DNA of 64,000 nucleotides from Strigamia acuminata (GCA_949358305.1 OX442314.1:36553211-36617210), one strand, 5' to 3'. Positions 26,701 through 32,766 are shown, counted from the first letter of the stretch. Translations and numbers: made by a program. The notes: generated by a model not told the origin, from the sequence alone.

Positions 26701-29700
26701 GAACCCGGATGAGCGCCTCGAGCAGCCACAACGCAACTCATAAATTATGAGTTGCAACAAAAATCAAGGCAGTCTTCCCATGTGTGCGGACACTTCGCTG
26801 CTACTCGGGTCCAACTACACGCCAACTCACCGCACGTGACTGTTCCCGCGCCAGCGACCACTAAGCTAGCAACCTGCATCCAAGCGACTAAACGTCCTAC
26901 AAGAAGTTTGGTGTCACTCAAAGCTCAGTTCAACATCGCCTCCTCGCCCGGCCCATAATGGAACCAGCGATTGCAGCGTGGCAATTAGAATATGACCGCT
27001 TCTCCCCCGTGGGAATTGGGTTGCTGGTGGCCACCAGCGCGCCTCCTCCACTAATCGAGTTTGAATACGCTGCAGACTGTTCCATTACTTTTACTTGGGC
27101 TGCGCACCAAGAAATAAAAATAATAAAGAAGGTTTGGAATTGTATTCCCCTCCCAACCACTCAGTTTTTTAGGCTAAGCTAGAAAGGAATAGAAGACCGT
27201 TGGAAAGTGTGGCCAATGTAAGTCCCGGCTTGCCAGTACCCAGGCAAGCTGGACATGCACAGCCACCAATTTTGTCAAGTTAGGGTCCAAAATCAGCGAT
27301 TAGCGGCCGTTTCGCCTGCTGATTCCCTATCACAACCATGACCAAAGAAATTTCCCCCTTTTTGATCGAAAAATTTCATTCAATGTTGAGTTATCAACTC
27401 AACCAGAAAATAGAAAAAAAAATCGCAAAGAGTTCAAGATCCAGGACGGGCCCACAATTGTGAGTGTTTGGACGGTCGCCACGTGGTCGGGGGAGAGCCA
27501 CGAGGCGCTGGACACAACACACACGATAGAATTCACTCCGAAATACACAAGAGACACAAGTTTAGTTTAAGGTAAGCTTTATTGATGTCTAGGGGTATGA
27601 TGTGGTGTCTCCCAGTGCATTTCCCAATGCGACGGCTGCGAACAGCCGTCCCTAACAAGACCGCGTGGCACGGCGGCCAATGGCCGCCATGACACACGTG
27701 GTCGGAATACCGTTTAGCCATGTCGCCGCTACGTTCACGGAGAACGCAGGACGGACATGGGGAACGTGGACTATCAAGTCCCGGCGGGCGACAGAGTCGC
27801 TACGCCAACTGGATTCGTCATTGCCGCCAGCGTGGAAGAGCGATCGTGGAAGCGACCGTTCGCCATGCTGGAAGTTAGAGAACTCTCTTGGGCCTCTGCG
27901 GGGCCCACCACTTCCGGAAGGGGCACTTCCGGTTCCCAATTGGCCGGGCCAACGACCATCAGCTCCACCTGGTGCGGGGGTCCGCAACAGGTGCGCGCGA
28001 GAAACACACGAGGTGCGCGAGAGCCGTGGAAGCGCCGTGTGTTGCAGGCAAGTGAGCGGACTGAGCGGGCAGCCGGTCACAATTTTTCGTCAAAAATAGC
28101 CGTTTTTCGTCAAAAAGTAACCATTTTTAGCCATTTTTCGTCAAAAATAGCCGTTTTTCGTCAAAAAGTAACCATTTTTAGCCATTTTCGTCAAAAAGTA
28201 ACCATTTTTAGCCATTTTTCGTCAAAAGTAACCATTTTTAGCTATTTTTCGTCAAAAAGTAACCATTTTTAGCCATTTTTCGTCAAAAATAGCCGTTTTT
28301 AGCCATTTTTCAATGTAAATATAGCCGTTCTTTGTCAAAAATGGCCATTTTTAGCCACTTTTCAATGTAAATGAAGAAAATGACGTTTCAACGACATTTT
28401 GACAATTTTGGACGGAACCAGTTTTTTTTTCAAATTTCCCAGTTCCCGGTTCCGTCATTTTTCATCCGGTTTCCCGAGAAATCGGTACCCGGGTTTCCCA
28501 ATACCAAAACCCCATTTCATTACCACGACTATCTACTTTCACTTTTACCTGGAAAATCATTTTCGAACTCCTTAACGTTGACCCAAACGTGACACCCAAG
28601 ATGATAAAAATAGAGCCTATTATCGTAACAAATCTCCTCCTTGCTGTGCAAATGCGTGTAACCGCCAAACACAACCATATAATTCCCCATTATATTCGCC
28701 GTGTGAAAAGCTCTTTCTAATGGCACGTGTACATCCGCGTCGCCGCGATTCACGCTCACCCAAGTCCAGTATTTCGTGTCCAAATTAAACACGTGCACTC
28801 TCTCGCTCAGCTTGCTGAACTTGGCCACGTCGACCGCGATCCCGCCGTACACCATCAGCGCCCTCGACTCCGCGTGATACACCGTGCTGTGCCCAACGAA
28901 CCGCCTGTCCATCTCCTTCCCGCCCAGCGTGTACACTTTCTCCCAGCGGGGACTCGTCTCCTCCTTCAAATTGATGCGGAACATCTCCGAGGAGAAGAGC
29001 CCGTCCTCGTGGTTGCCGCCGAACAGATACAAATAGTCGTCGACGGCCGTCAACGTATGCCGCGCCAGCCCGGGCGGTTTGCCGGACGCGGGCACCAATT
29101 GCACCGTCCACAAGTTCCTCTTGACGTCGTACAGCCACAACTCGCTGGAAAACTTGCCGGACATGAGGCGGCCGCCGAACAGGGCGAACCCCTCGCCGAG
29201 CGGCGCTGCCGCGTGGCCGTAGCGCGGCGAGGGCCGCGGATGGCGGACGTCCAGCGTCCTCCATTTGCTCGTCGAGAAGTTGTAGACGACGAGGTCGCCG
29301 AGAACGTCGTTGAGCGTGAACCCGCCGAAGACGAAAAAGGAGTCGTAGAGGGGCAGGTAGACGCCGGCGTGGCCCGTGCGGGGGGTGAGGCCGGTGCCGG
29401 TGTTGGCCAGCATGTGCCAGCGGTTGCCGGCGTTGTCGTCGAGGCCCAGGCTGCACGACTGGCCCGAGTGGCCCGGGTTGCAGATGCAGGAGGGCGGCGC
29501 GGGGATGCGTTGGCAGATCCCTCGACCGGCTAGTTCCCAGCATTCGTCCGGGCAGCGGTGGATCGAGCAGGATTCGCCCATCCACATGTCGTCGCAGATG
29601 CATTTGTGCAGCTCGCAGCGGCCGTGGTAACTGCAGTTTAGGGGGCAATCGGTCACGCTGAATTCGGCTTGGAAACCTTTTTGCACGTAGTTTGTGTCGC

Positions 29701-31004
29701 TGAACAGCAGAATCAGCATCTGGAACGGATATTTTGTATTTTTATAACAAATAAACGAAGAAAATGCACTTACAAGCCTAAAAAATAGACTTGTGCGGTA
29801 GTTTTTTTGCGCGATATTCACCAAATACCGCAATACCGCTGATACCGCATACCACATCAATAGCGCATCAATACCGCATCAATATCGCGATACCATATCA
29901 ATACGAAAAAATAAGATTTATAAAAATTAAATTTTAGGCTAAAATAATTAATTTTAGGCTAAAATAATTAATTTTAGGCTAAAAAAATTAATTTTAGACT
30001 AAAAAAATTAATTTTAGGTCAAAAAAATTAATTTTAGGTCAAAAGAATTAATTTTAGGCCAAAAAAGTTAATTTTAGGCCAAAAAAGTTAATTTTAGACC
30101 AAAAAAATTAATTTTAGACAAAAATAATTAATTTTAGGTCAAAAATAATTAATTTTAGGTCAAAAATAATTAATTTTAGGTCAAAAAAATTAATTTTAGG
30201 TCAAAAAAATTAATTTTAGGCCAAAATAATTAATTTTAGGCCAATAAAATAAAATTTTATTAAAATTGATGCGGTATTGATGGGGTGAGCGGTAATAGCG
30301 GTATTTTGGTGGATACCGCGGTGTTGGGTCGTAAAAAAATACTGGGAGGCCGTATACCGCTACCGCACACAAGGCTACTAAAAATTCACTTTATAATTTG
30401 AAAATGCGCCTTTTTGGCCTTAATAAATGCAGTTTATCAGTAATTTGATTAAAAAGCAGAATTTAAAATGGCCGGATTGAAAAACTGGATTACAAATTCT
30501 ATTTTCAGTTCAATTTTACTGGAAACTTAGCACGCAGCTGCAAACACTTAAATAAAATAATAGAAACCTTTCCGGAATTTGCATATATTGGGGATGGTAT
30601 AGTATTGCCACTAAAGCTCCCTAAAATCGAGCTATTATAAGAATCCCCGTCGTAAATAAAGAGATAATCGTATGAGCATTCCGTCAACATGTCTTGAAAC
30701 TTCAAATTGATCACTTGTCCCGGTTTACTCCCTACAAAAGAAGAAAACCAAAAAAATTAAATTTAAAAACCAATTTAAAACGATTTATTCTCATTTTACC
30801 CGCTATTAGCCATTCGCAATACGAGTCTTGGGGGTAATCGCCCGGTCCGTCACTCACAATTCCCCACGAATCATTAAAAATGTGTCTTTTTCGTCCACAA
30901 CTTTCGGACATGTGTGTGGCCTTGAAGTGGAAACACGAGCTCATGCTGAACAAGAGCAGAGTGATAAAAGAGCACAGTGTATTGTTGATAATCACACCCT
31001 TCAT
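4622..31004 (-). CDS. MEGF8: MEGF8, multiple EGF-like domains 8 (28 exons, 2813 aa)
   Basis: Complete spliced gene. Exons (high to low coordinate): 31004-30800, 30731-30568, 29719-28549, 17044-16861, 16798-16696, 16619-16451, 16388-16216, 16157-15729, 15655-15407, 15349-15246, 15184-14880, 13887-13491, 13434-13096, 12290-12100, 12031-11550, 11248-11075, 11005-10664, 10598-10177, 10115-9971, 9898-9691, 9553-9330, 9263-8999, 8930-8780, 7689-7332, 7271-7123, 7066-6934, 6868-6763, 5721-4622. All introns are GT-AG, phases agree at each junction and the total is 8442 nt. Domain order is signal peptide, CUB, EGF, kelch, PSI set, EGF/laminin-EGF, CUB, EGF, kelch, PSI set, EGF/laminin-EGF, TM, tail, as in animal MEGF8 and close to the ~2800 aa of the human protein. 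Start is the ATG at 31004. In vertebrates MEGF8 with MGRN1 restrains Smoothened. The donor of exon 20 could alternatively be at 9676. Confidence 0.93.
5735..6560. repeat. 31-bp minisatellite in MEGF8 intron 27
   Basis: About 25 copies of a 31-bp unit (ACCATTTTGGTGAGACTAAA, then GCTTGTTTTTT) that alternate between two near-identical forms (GACTAAAGC and GATTAAAGT). Copies decay at the high-coordinate edge (6535-6600). The array starts ~15 bp from the last acceptor site of MEGF8. Confidence 0.97.
6763..8930 (-). CDS. MEGF8: MEGF8 exons 23-27: calcium EGF, EGF and laminin-EGF modules before the membrane
   Basis: Exon 23 encodes a Ca-binding-like EGF ([15 protein letters not shown]). Exon 24 holds EGF and laminin-EGF modules ([35 protein letters not shown]). 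Exons 25-27 continue the laminin-EGF series ([40 protein letters not shown]). Introns 24-26 are 54-65 bp; intron 23 is 1.09 kb of low-complexity repeats. Confidence 0.88.
7730..8765. repeat. AT-rich tandem repeats and hairpins of MEGF8 intron 23
   Basis: Two blocks of related repeats. 7850-7965 has a 31-bp unit built on TATTGAAAACAGTGAAAATA. 8570-8755 has 19-bp units (TATTGAAAACAGTCCAAAA), then 23-bp variants. Between them, two hairpins are visible: 8253-8293 (AGGCTC...GAGCCT) and 8442-8482 (GGAAAGTAGAC...GTCTACTTTCC). No exon was found in this intron. Confidence 0.75.
8999..10115 (-). CDS. MEGF8: MEGF8 exons 19-22: second PSI series
   Basis: Cysteine-rich PSI modules with recognisable MEGF8 blocks: [10 protein letters not shown] followed by [23 protein letters not shown], and [15 protein letters not shown]. 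Exon 20's donor was set at the gtgatt just below 9691 because it best preserves the RTI...VKPIYDW spacing; a second GT at 9675 would add five codons in the same phase. Confidence 0.87.
10177..11248 (-). CDS. MEGF8: MEGF8 exons 16-18: second kelch propeller and first PSI of second series
   Basis: Blades are visible as [40 protein letters not shown] and VYIFGGFSG. Exon 18 ends in a cysteine-rich PSI start ([16 protein letters not shown]). Exon/blade boundaries and intron phases (0,0,0,2) are consistent with the joined reading frame. Confidence 0.9.
11550..12290 (-). CDS. MEGF8: MEGF8 exons 14-15: second CUB domain, EGF modules, start of second propeller
   Basis: Exon 14 (12290-12100) carries the CUB core ([20 protein letters not shown], then VLGVFCGSN). 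A 68-bp intron follows, and exon 15 (12031-11550) completes it ([13 protein letters not shown]), then two EGF modules ([29 protein letters not shown]) and the first blade of the second kelch propeller ([16 protein letters not shown]). Confidence 0.9.
12325..12910. repeat. 21-bp minisatellite in MEGF8 intron 13
   Basis: About 27 copies of a 21-bp unit (ATTGCATTTTTCTGGCTAAA plus A). The low-coordinate part is nearly homogeneous. Towards higher coordinates the core changes from CTGGCT to CTCTTTGT to TTCTTTCT, then fades into diverged A/T-rich copies up to ~12,990. Long open frames on both strands arise from the 21-bp period. Confidence 0.96.
13096..13887 (-). CDS. MEGF8: MEGF8 exons 12-13: calcium-binding EGF, EGF and laminin-EGF modules
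   Basis: Exon 12 starts with a calcium-binding-type EGF ([20 protein letters not shown]), then EGF modules ([12 protein letters not shown]). Exon 13 holds laminin-type EGF ([33 protein letters not shown]), closely matching the order in MEGF8. The 3' end of exon 13 leads into the second CUB domain. The 56-bp intron between them keeps phase 2. Confidence 0.9.
13970..14840. repeat. Composite 31/20/30-bp minisatellite in MEGF8 intron 11
   Basis: Three unit types are interspersed: a 31-mer (GGTCTAAAAATGTAAATAAT, then TTACTACTTTA), a 20-mer (GGTCTAAAAATGTAAAAATT), and a 30-mer starting GGTCTAAAATATAAATAATT. The low-coordinate part is pure 31-mers; the rest alternates 20-mers with 30/31-mers. Confidence 0.96.
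14880..17044 (-). CDS. MEGF8: MEGF8 exons 4-11: last kelch blade and first PSI series
   Basis: Exon 4 gives the final kelch strand ([14 protein letters not shown]). Exons 5-11 encode cysteine-rich plexin-semaphorin-integrin modules recognisable by CGWC cores ([28 protein letters not shown]). Exons 7-8 encode a less cysteine-rich stretch ([20 protein letters not shown]) that also lies between PSI modules in vertebrate MEGF8. Introns here are 55-90 bp. Confidence 0.88.
17150..17355. repeat. 31/20-bp minisatellite in MEGF8 intron 3, left piece
   Basis: Alternating 31-mers (CGTCAAAAAGTAACCATTTT, then TAGCCATTTTT) and 20-mers (CGTCAAAAATAGCCGTTTTT). The array is cut at 17355 by the LTR retrotransposon and resumes at 28082. 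Bases 17352-17355 (ATTT) are the target-site duplication. Confidence 0.93.
17356..17978 (-). repeat. 3' LTR of element 1
   Basis: A 623-bp direct repeat of 27459-28081, offset exactly 10,103 bp, with no difference seen on reading both. It is GC-rich relative to the intron. Its open frames on both strands are duplicated in the other LTR and are not separate genes. Confidence 0.95.
17979..17990 (-). other. Polypurine tract of element 1
   Basis: On the minus strand AGGGGGGGGAGA directly abuts the 3' LTR, the expected place for the plus-strand DNA primer. Confidence 0.8.
18463..19641 (-). CDS. Element 1 third ORF (392 aa) with DnaJ-like zinc motif
   Basis: An intact ATG-started ORF in the same sense as gag-pol, 243 bp beyond the pol stop and ~480 bp before the 3' LTR. 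Residues 12-38 contain CPVCLGSC and CENCLGEG, two cysteine pairs of the CxxCxGxG type found in the DnaJ central zinc domain. A basic patch follows ([12 protein letters not shown]), then Ser/Thr/Lys-rich low-complexity sequence, a helical stretch near residues 180-240, and a Pro- and Lys/Glu-rich tail. There is no signal peptide or membrane helix, so it is not an envelope gene. I do not recognise a homologue. An RNA- or chaperone-related role is a guess only. Confidence 0.7.
   Translation of the reverse strand: MEEYPAGTRVVCPVCLGSCVTERNNGALTPCENCLGEGHVDRNEPLELWFRHFMTVSGRPIPVRNRVVGWMRVRSRRERKKSEKAFYANSGASTSAQSPRTGSNPNSTSKADDTTTGRVSKRAVLRLKLAEFAANRSQTSQTPKTSTSSSTKILRPPKKVTVKQSCSTVTESKAKPRSEISAALVAMRLKIRERNPKMAEETVNALAKERLKWEKVADYKQRQAALAVSQRVTATVTSCTQAAKKSIPPPSCTIVSNDTSMPTEFVCSSTVLQSIPNPAVIMPPIFGERPTDISFQNLQTAPMSIENGAAATETVAEASSAMETEESHTPPPPLPPQSKAEKAEKKAEKKTRSAAKREQKTRRNLAKELPSIKENERDDDETPPTPGKTLQI
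19885..23595 (-). CDS. Element 1 Pol polyprotein (protease, RT, RNase H, integrase)
   Basis: About 1236 aa from the first methionine-type start used here; the frame stays open upstream across the gag stop. Seen in order: aspartic protease ([12 protein letters not shown], residues 64-75), reverse transcriptase ([25 protein letters not shown], catalytic YLDD), RNase H ([16 protein letters not shown]), integrase zinc domain ([10 protein letters not shown]), integrase core with Asp-Asp-Glu ([21 protein letters not shown]) and a GPY motif near the C-terminus ([10 protein letters not shown]). No chromodomain is apparent. No stop or frameshift is seen inside it. It lies in the -1 frame relative to gag. 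Confidence 0.93.
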   Translation of the reverse strand: MLIPMEEDMEDALFDDISSTEPDPRVVFSTEPEIDHVNVALKTGKSITPLPYIKATLNDLKVTALMDTGATHRYISGGMLKKLNLLHFMTPFLENRVVYTGDRPTRPIGTITLPLKWRGGELPVTFTVLPSASKFILLGCSWIIENKIVLNLTEREYFHIDFPHDTFPFDDPPSPEELGNAIMDRWDALVAESKSPVISTADLSQKLLAKSKLLPRQRFQISTLVKKYKHVFSDKAGCHPTLEHPIPTGDAPSFRCKDRPMNPKKAEIYRELVAELLRDGWAEPCEGSYKNPPVIVAKKDGGYRLCIDFRWLNKITIKDVYQMPSISMILACLGGKKFFSTLDLTKGYYQIKLKPSDKRKTAFSTSDGTYQFTRMPFGLCNAPSAFQRMMDQVLGTTQHKWALAYLDDIIIFSDSFEEHLQHLDDILSKLDKNKLTASPSKSFLCPEELNFLGFTMSNGSYSPNNDKVEAILKYPTPSSIKQLQRFIGMVGFYAALIPKLSITQKPFFALLKKDTKWEWSEECNVAFEYLKNQLAKGIMLPLPNFARNFTIHTDASGGGLGAVLMQIDDHGALRPVAYASRTLQGAENNYSTTDLECLAVVWAVDKFKPYIEYSEYQVETDHHALRFLMTMENPAGRLARWAMKLQNENFTIKYRKGTDNQVADALSRVSLDNGNPLEGKATLTEIIEPVALAYLTNEIDDSMSFENIILQQRADKHLSKLIEWLELDDGQPRPELPKFLEDRQYDCTLTRKGMLIIYAPFKTDFFVEEEDLGIGFKIFIPPSLQLAALQLIHDHPMAGHGGVEVTLERLKRIYFWPNMQKEVKLHVASCNRCQRCKPIQRKPKGLMVPTSPKIGRFEKIGIDLIGPLPRTPNRNRFILVVVDYATGWMEATPLRSAKMTAIAPILKRFFSCHGCPRFMLSDNGPQFISDVYQTLCDDAGVVPIKTTPYHPQTNLTERVNRNIKIMLRIFTFEHDHWDRCIDQINFALHSAPNVSTGFTPAMLTYGREIRPFWDNRDVSYDTPFDPNRPYDAVRMLVARHRTLIAAALKNKSLAQAKQKTYYDRHRSDDKFEVGDLVLLKTHPLSNAANRYAASLEDRFEGPYVITKVFNNNAYALATPITLQARGTYNIVKLRRFVPSEEKAQWPILDEEDEEVLENRPVNTGTATILPPPVRPTESGIATKLPTPVELLGNPKKKKALPLPRVDSHKTTAAQSKPNSDSKRPSRNHILPIRYRD
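23619..25220 (-). CDS. Element 1 Gag
   Basis: 533 aa from the ATG at 25220; an open stretch continues upstream without an ATG. An N-terminal helical region is followed by a retrotransposon gag domain ([20 protein letters not shown]) and a C-terminal zinc knuckle, [13 protein letters not shown] (CX2CX3HX4C, one residue shorter than the classical knuckle). The stop (TAA, 23619-23621) is read in another frame by pol, which is open at least from ~23,650. Confidence 0.9.
   Translation of the reverse strand: MPATRTGKTTWDSPAPNSSTPATDSDLNDSDNNSIASSNDNMSVPKVKLLDQAMLETTCNVFNLVIDDMTTYEVWEDTLLKVADHLVELQDKSDSTMRQLTQTRTEFGDISDRLTHALQELDSAKLSNESLLKMIASQKAIVDSVVAAGQSNLRAQSAISNTISSTATTPVAGAAPGATPTTGNPLFLAWGDKFLHKTDQAMPAPRPMDEVELSKRVKSIGIEAFAGDKTKAKSFLIDLKRSLRFALPYLNQVLAEHLFKFFRGDAATWFSSHAKTNWEEFEHEFITHFRPSDALLLAEIAKTQQLSHESATQVVIRLEKLYAQLTIPVHESQQIQKVLAILRPAAKNMVANAINLENTWASLRKACIATEAAIINQETVTNAAIIEAAKTETVTPIQKTNQQMVTIPNAAGGDKPKFVPFGLRNPNNRTLFPAPKNAAIAATKAAEGNEKALVPSNRLKDYATKPRVGGCWGCGGAHFERDCPLKVEAAKAAMETIAAAQHSMMQAMLAANEFGGWPDMSGNEESQSTETPE
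25221..27437 (-). other. Long leader of element 1
   Basis: About 2.2 kb between the primer-binding site and gag with no convincing ORF in the sense direction. A second purine-rich tract (eight Gs on the minus strand) lies at about 25349-25358, resembling the 3' polypurine tract. The length is unusual compared with the 94-bp leader of the second element, and it may contain a nested insertion or regulatory sequence. Confidence 0.5.
27438..27454 (-). other. Candidate primer-binding site of element 1
   Basis: On the minus strand TGGGCCCGTCCTGGATC starts four bases inside the 5' LTR. It begins with TGG, as expected for pairing to a tRNA 3' CCA, and its GTCCTGGAT part resembles the T-stem complement of tRNA-Pro-primed elements. 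The tRNA is not assigned with certainty. Confidence 0.5.
27459..28081 (-). repeat. 5' LTR of element 1
   Basis: A 623-bp copy matching 17356-17978, TGTGA...TCACA. On the minus strand this is the upstream LTR and should carry the element's promoter. It is followed by the target-site copy ATTT at 28082-28085. Confidence 0.95.
28082..28370. repeat. 31/20-bp minisatellite in MEGF8 intron 3, right piece
   Basis: Continuation of the array ending at 17355, with the same 31- and 20-bp units, starting with the ATTT target-site copy (28082-28085). It shows that the retrotransposon landed inside a pre-existing tandem array. Confidence 0.93.
28549..29719 (-). CDS. MEGF8: MEGF8 exon 3: end of CUB, two EGF modules, first kelch propeller
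   Basis: A single 1171-nt exon, the largest internal one. It holds the CUB C-terminus, cysteine-rich EGF modules ([18 protein letters not shown] and [15 protein letters not shown]), then kelch blades with [24 protein letters not shown] and VVFGGY strands. The last blade is completed in exon 4 across an 11.5-kb intron that contains a retrotransposon. Confidence 0.92.
29786..30378. mobile_element. Inverted-repeat (MITE/foldback-like) element with minisatellite core in MEGF8 intron 2
   Basis: The left arm (CTTGTGCGGTAG..., with several AATACCGC and CATCAATACCGCATCAAT blocks) and the right arm (ATTGATGCGGTATTGATG ... CTACCGCACACAAGG) are imperfect inverted repeats of ~110 bp. The core (29930-30245) is a 20-bp minisatellite. 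There is no coding capacity. Exact ends and target duplication are uncertain. Confidence 0.65.
29930..30245. repeat. 20-bp minisatellite inside the intron 2 element
   Basis: About 15 copies of ATTTTAGGCTAAAATAATTA, with variants at the GGCT/GGTC/GGCC and A/T-run positions. Confidence 0.93.
30568..31004 (-). CDS. MEGF8: MEGF8 exons 1-2: signal peptide and first CUB domain
   Basis: Exon 1 encodes a hydrophobic leader (about residues 8-25, [12 protein letters not shown]) followed by the first CUB cysteine (CGRKRHIF). Exon 2 continues the CUB fold, with the typical [11 protein letters not shown] block at about residues 90-100. The CUB domain finishes at the start of exon 3 (SGK joined to MLILLFSD). 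The two exons are separated by a 68-bp intron. Confidence 0.9.
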
Positions 31005-31417
31005 TATCAACCAAACACGAGCGTTTTCATCCTTGATTTCAATGATTTTGCTCCGAAATTCGCCCTAAATCTACAAAAATCGACCAAAGACGCCGTCTCC
31101 GATCACATGTTTCCCACTTTTCTTGCGCAATGCAAATTCCAGCCGCTCACGCGCCACATCTGGCCACAAAACACGAAATTCCTGCGGAGAAAAAGGGAAA
31201 AATTGATTTAAAATTCGCGTAACAAATCGAGCATTTCGACCACTTTTACCTCGCCAATCTGAATCCCTCGCCAAATGTGACTATATACGCAGGAATAATT
31301 TTCTCATGCTTGTAAAGCGACAATTAGTCGACATAAAAAGGGATTAGTCCTTCCATTTTTGCACAGATAAACGATTCACGGCGCGATAATTACTCCTTAC
31401 GCTAACCAGCCAACTTA

Positions 31418-31786
31418 GTTTTACCCGTTTTACACATGGGAGAGATCGGCGCCACCAATGACTGCTTTCCTTACATTCAGCCAATCCTGTCGCTCCATGT
31501 ATTTTCACCAGCAAACGGCGCGAAATTCAATTTTGCCATTTGTCGTGCTTGTTTTTTTTATCATCAAAAAATCGAAAATGTAATCCAAAAATGGATTTTG
31601 CCGAAAATAGTCCTTTTTAATCAGTACGGGTTGCGTTACGGCGATAAAAAACATGCACGACAAATGGCGAAATTGAATTTCGCGCGGTCTGGTGATGAAA
31701 ATAGATGGAGCGAAAGAATTGGCTGAATGGAAGGAGAGCGGGGATTGGTGGCGCCGATCTCTCCCGTGTGTAAAACCGTGTAAAAC
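31418..31786. mobile_element. Foldback MITE about 0.4 kb upstream of the MEGF8 start
   Basis: Two ~140-bp arms are inverted copies: GGGAGAGATCGGCGCCACCA on the left reappears inverted as TGGTGGCGCCGATCTCTCCC on the right, as do CATTCAGCCAAT and GCGCGAAATTCAATTT. A ~90-bp unrelated centre separates them. The outer ends are GTTTTAC and GTAAAAC. No ORF is present. A target-site duplication is not clear. Confidence 0.85.
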
Positions 31787-32518
31787 TTTTTCGCACTGGC
31801 GGCGGCATTATTATTATTATTAGGGTTATTATATTCTGTGCCGTGGTTGAAGGGAATAGGGCCATCTGGTGGTAAATGTTGTTGTAAATACATGCTTGGA
31901 AGGACTACGTCATAATGGTTCGTTTCAAAAAGTTAGAAGCTTTTTATTTCATTTTTGCTTTAATGTTTAATTTTTATGGAAAATGAGCGACGAGTTGAGT
32001 GCGGATTGTTCGTCGAAAATTCACGGCCAGAAATATTTTGAAAAAATTTAAAAAAAGAAAAATATCTGTTTATATTTTTAAAAATTGATGAATTAACTTG
32101 ATAATAATTTTTTTTTTTGGAAATCTTGTCTGAAAGTGTACAGAATATATGATAAAATGCACGTGGGAAAGGAAAAACAATGAAACAAATTTGAAAAACC
32201 AGAGAAAAGAGGAAAATGAAGGGAAAGCACATAAAAATGTCAAAAGAATGAAAGTAGTTCAAATTGTACATCTGTGAAGGCCAAAAAAGGAAAAATGTGT
32301 GAGGAATTGGCACATAGACGGAAATAATCTTCGTTTATCAATTTTCAATCCATATAATATGACACATTTGAAGGGATAAAGTAGCTTCAATATTTACGAG
32401 TTCAATTGTCAATTATCCTATATAATATAATTGTGAAATAGGAAATTATTGTTATTACTTTAATCTAGAAGTATACAAAAATTATTTTTTGTTCAAATAC
32501 TCCAATATTTTGATAATT

Positions 32519-32766
32519 TTGAGAAAAATTTGAGAAAAAATTTAGAAAAATTTGAGAAAAAATTTAGAAAAATTTGAGAAAAAATTGAGAAAAATTTGAG
32601 AAAAATCTGAGAAAAAATTTAGAAAAATTTGAGAAAAATTTGAGAAAAATTTGAGAAAAATTTGAGAAAAACTTGAGAAAAATCTGAGAAAAATCTGAGA
32701 AAAATCTGAGAAAAATCTGAGAAAAATCTGAGAAAAATCTGAGAAAAATCTGAGAAAAATTTGATA
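32519..32766. repeat. 11-12-bp minisatellite
   Basis: About 21 copies of GAGAAAAATTT-type units, mostly 11 bp with some 12-bp forms; the high-coordinate half is uniform (GAGAAAAATCT). It lies between MEGF8 and REXO1. Confidence 0.93.

Larger units (their letters stand above)
17356..28081 (-). mobile_element. Full-length Ty3/gypsy LTR retrotransposon in MEGF8 intron 3 (element 1)
   Basis: A 10,726-bp element with direct 623-bp LTRs, each beginning TGTGA and ending TCACA, flanked by a 4-bp target duplication ATTT. On the minus strand the order is 5' LTR, candidate primer-binding site, 2.2-kb leader, gag, pol (PR-RT-RNase H-integrase), an extra ORF, polypurine tract, 3' LTR. Integrase lies after RNase H, which is the Ty3/gypsy order. 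All three ORFs are intact and the LTRs look identical, so insertion is recent. It lies in the same transcriptional sense as MEGF8. Confidence 0.95.

Noticed and set aside
28727-29533. 268-codon plus-strand ORF
   Set aside because: Antisense to MEGF8 exon 3, which has clear EGF and kelch domains; the GC-rich exon leaves antisense frames open.
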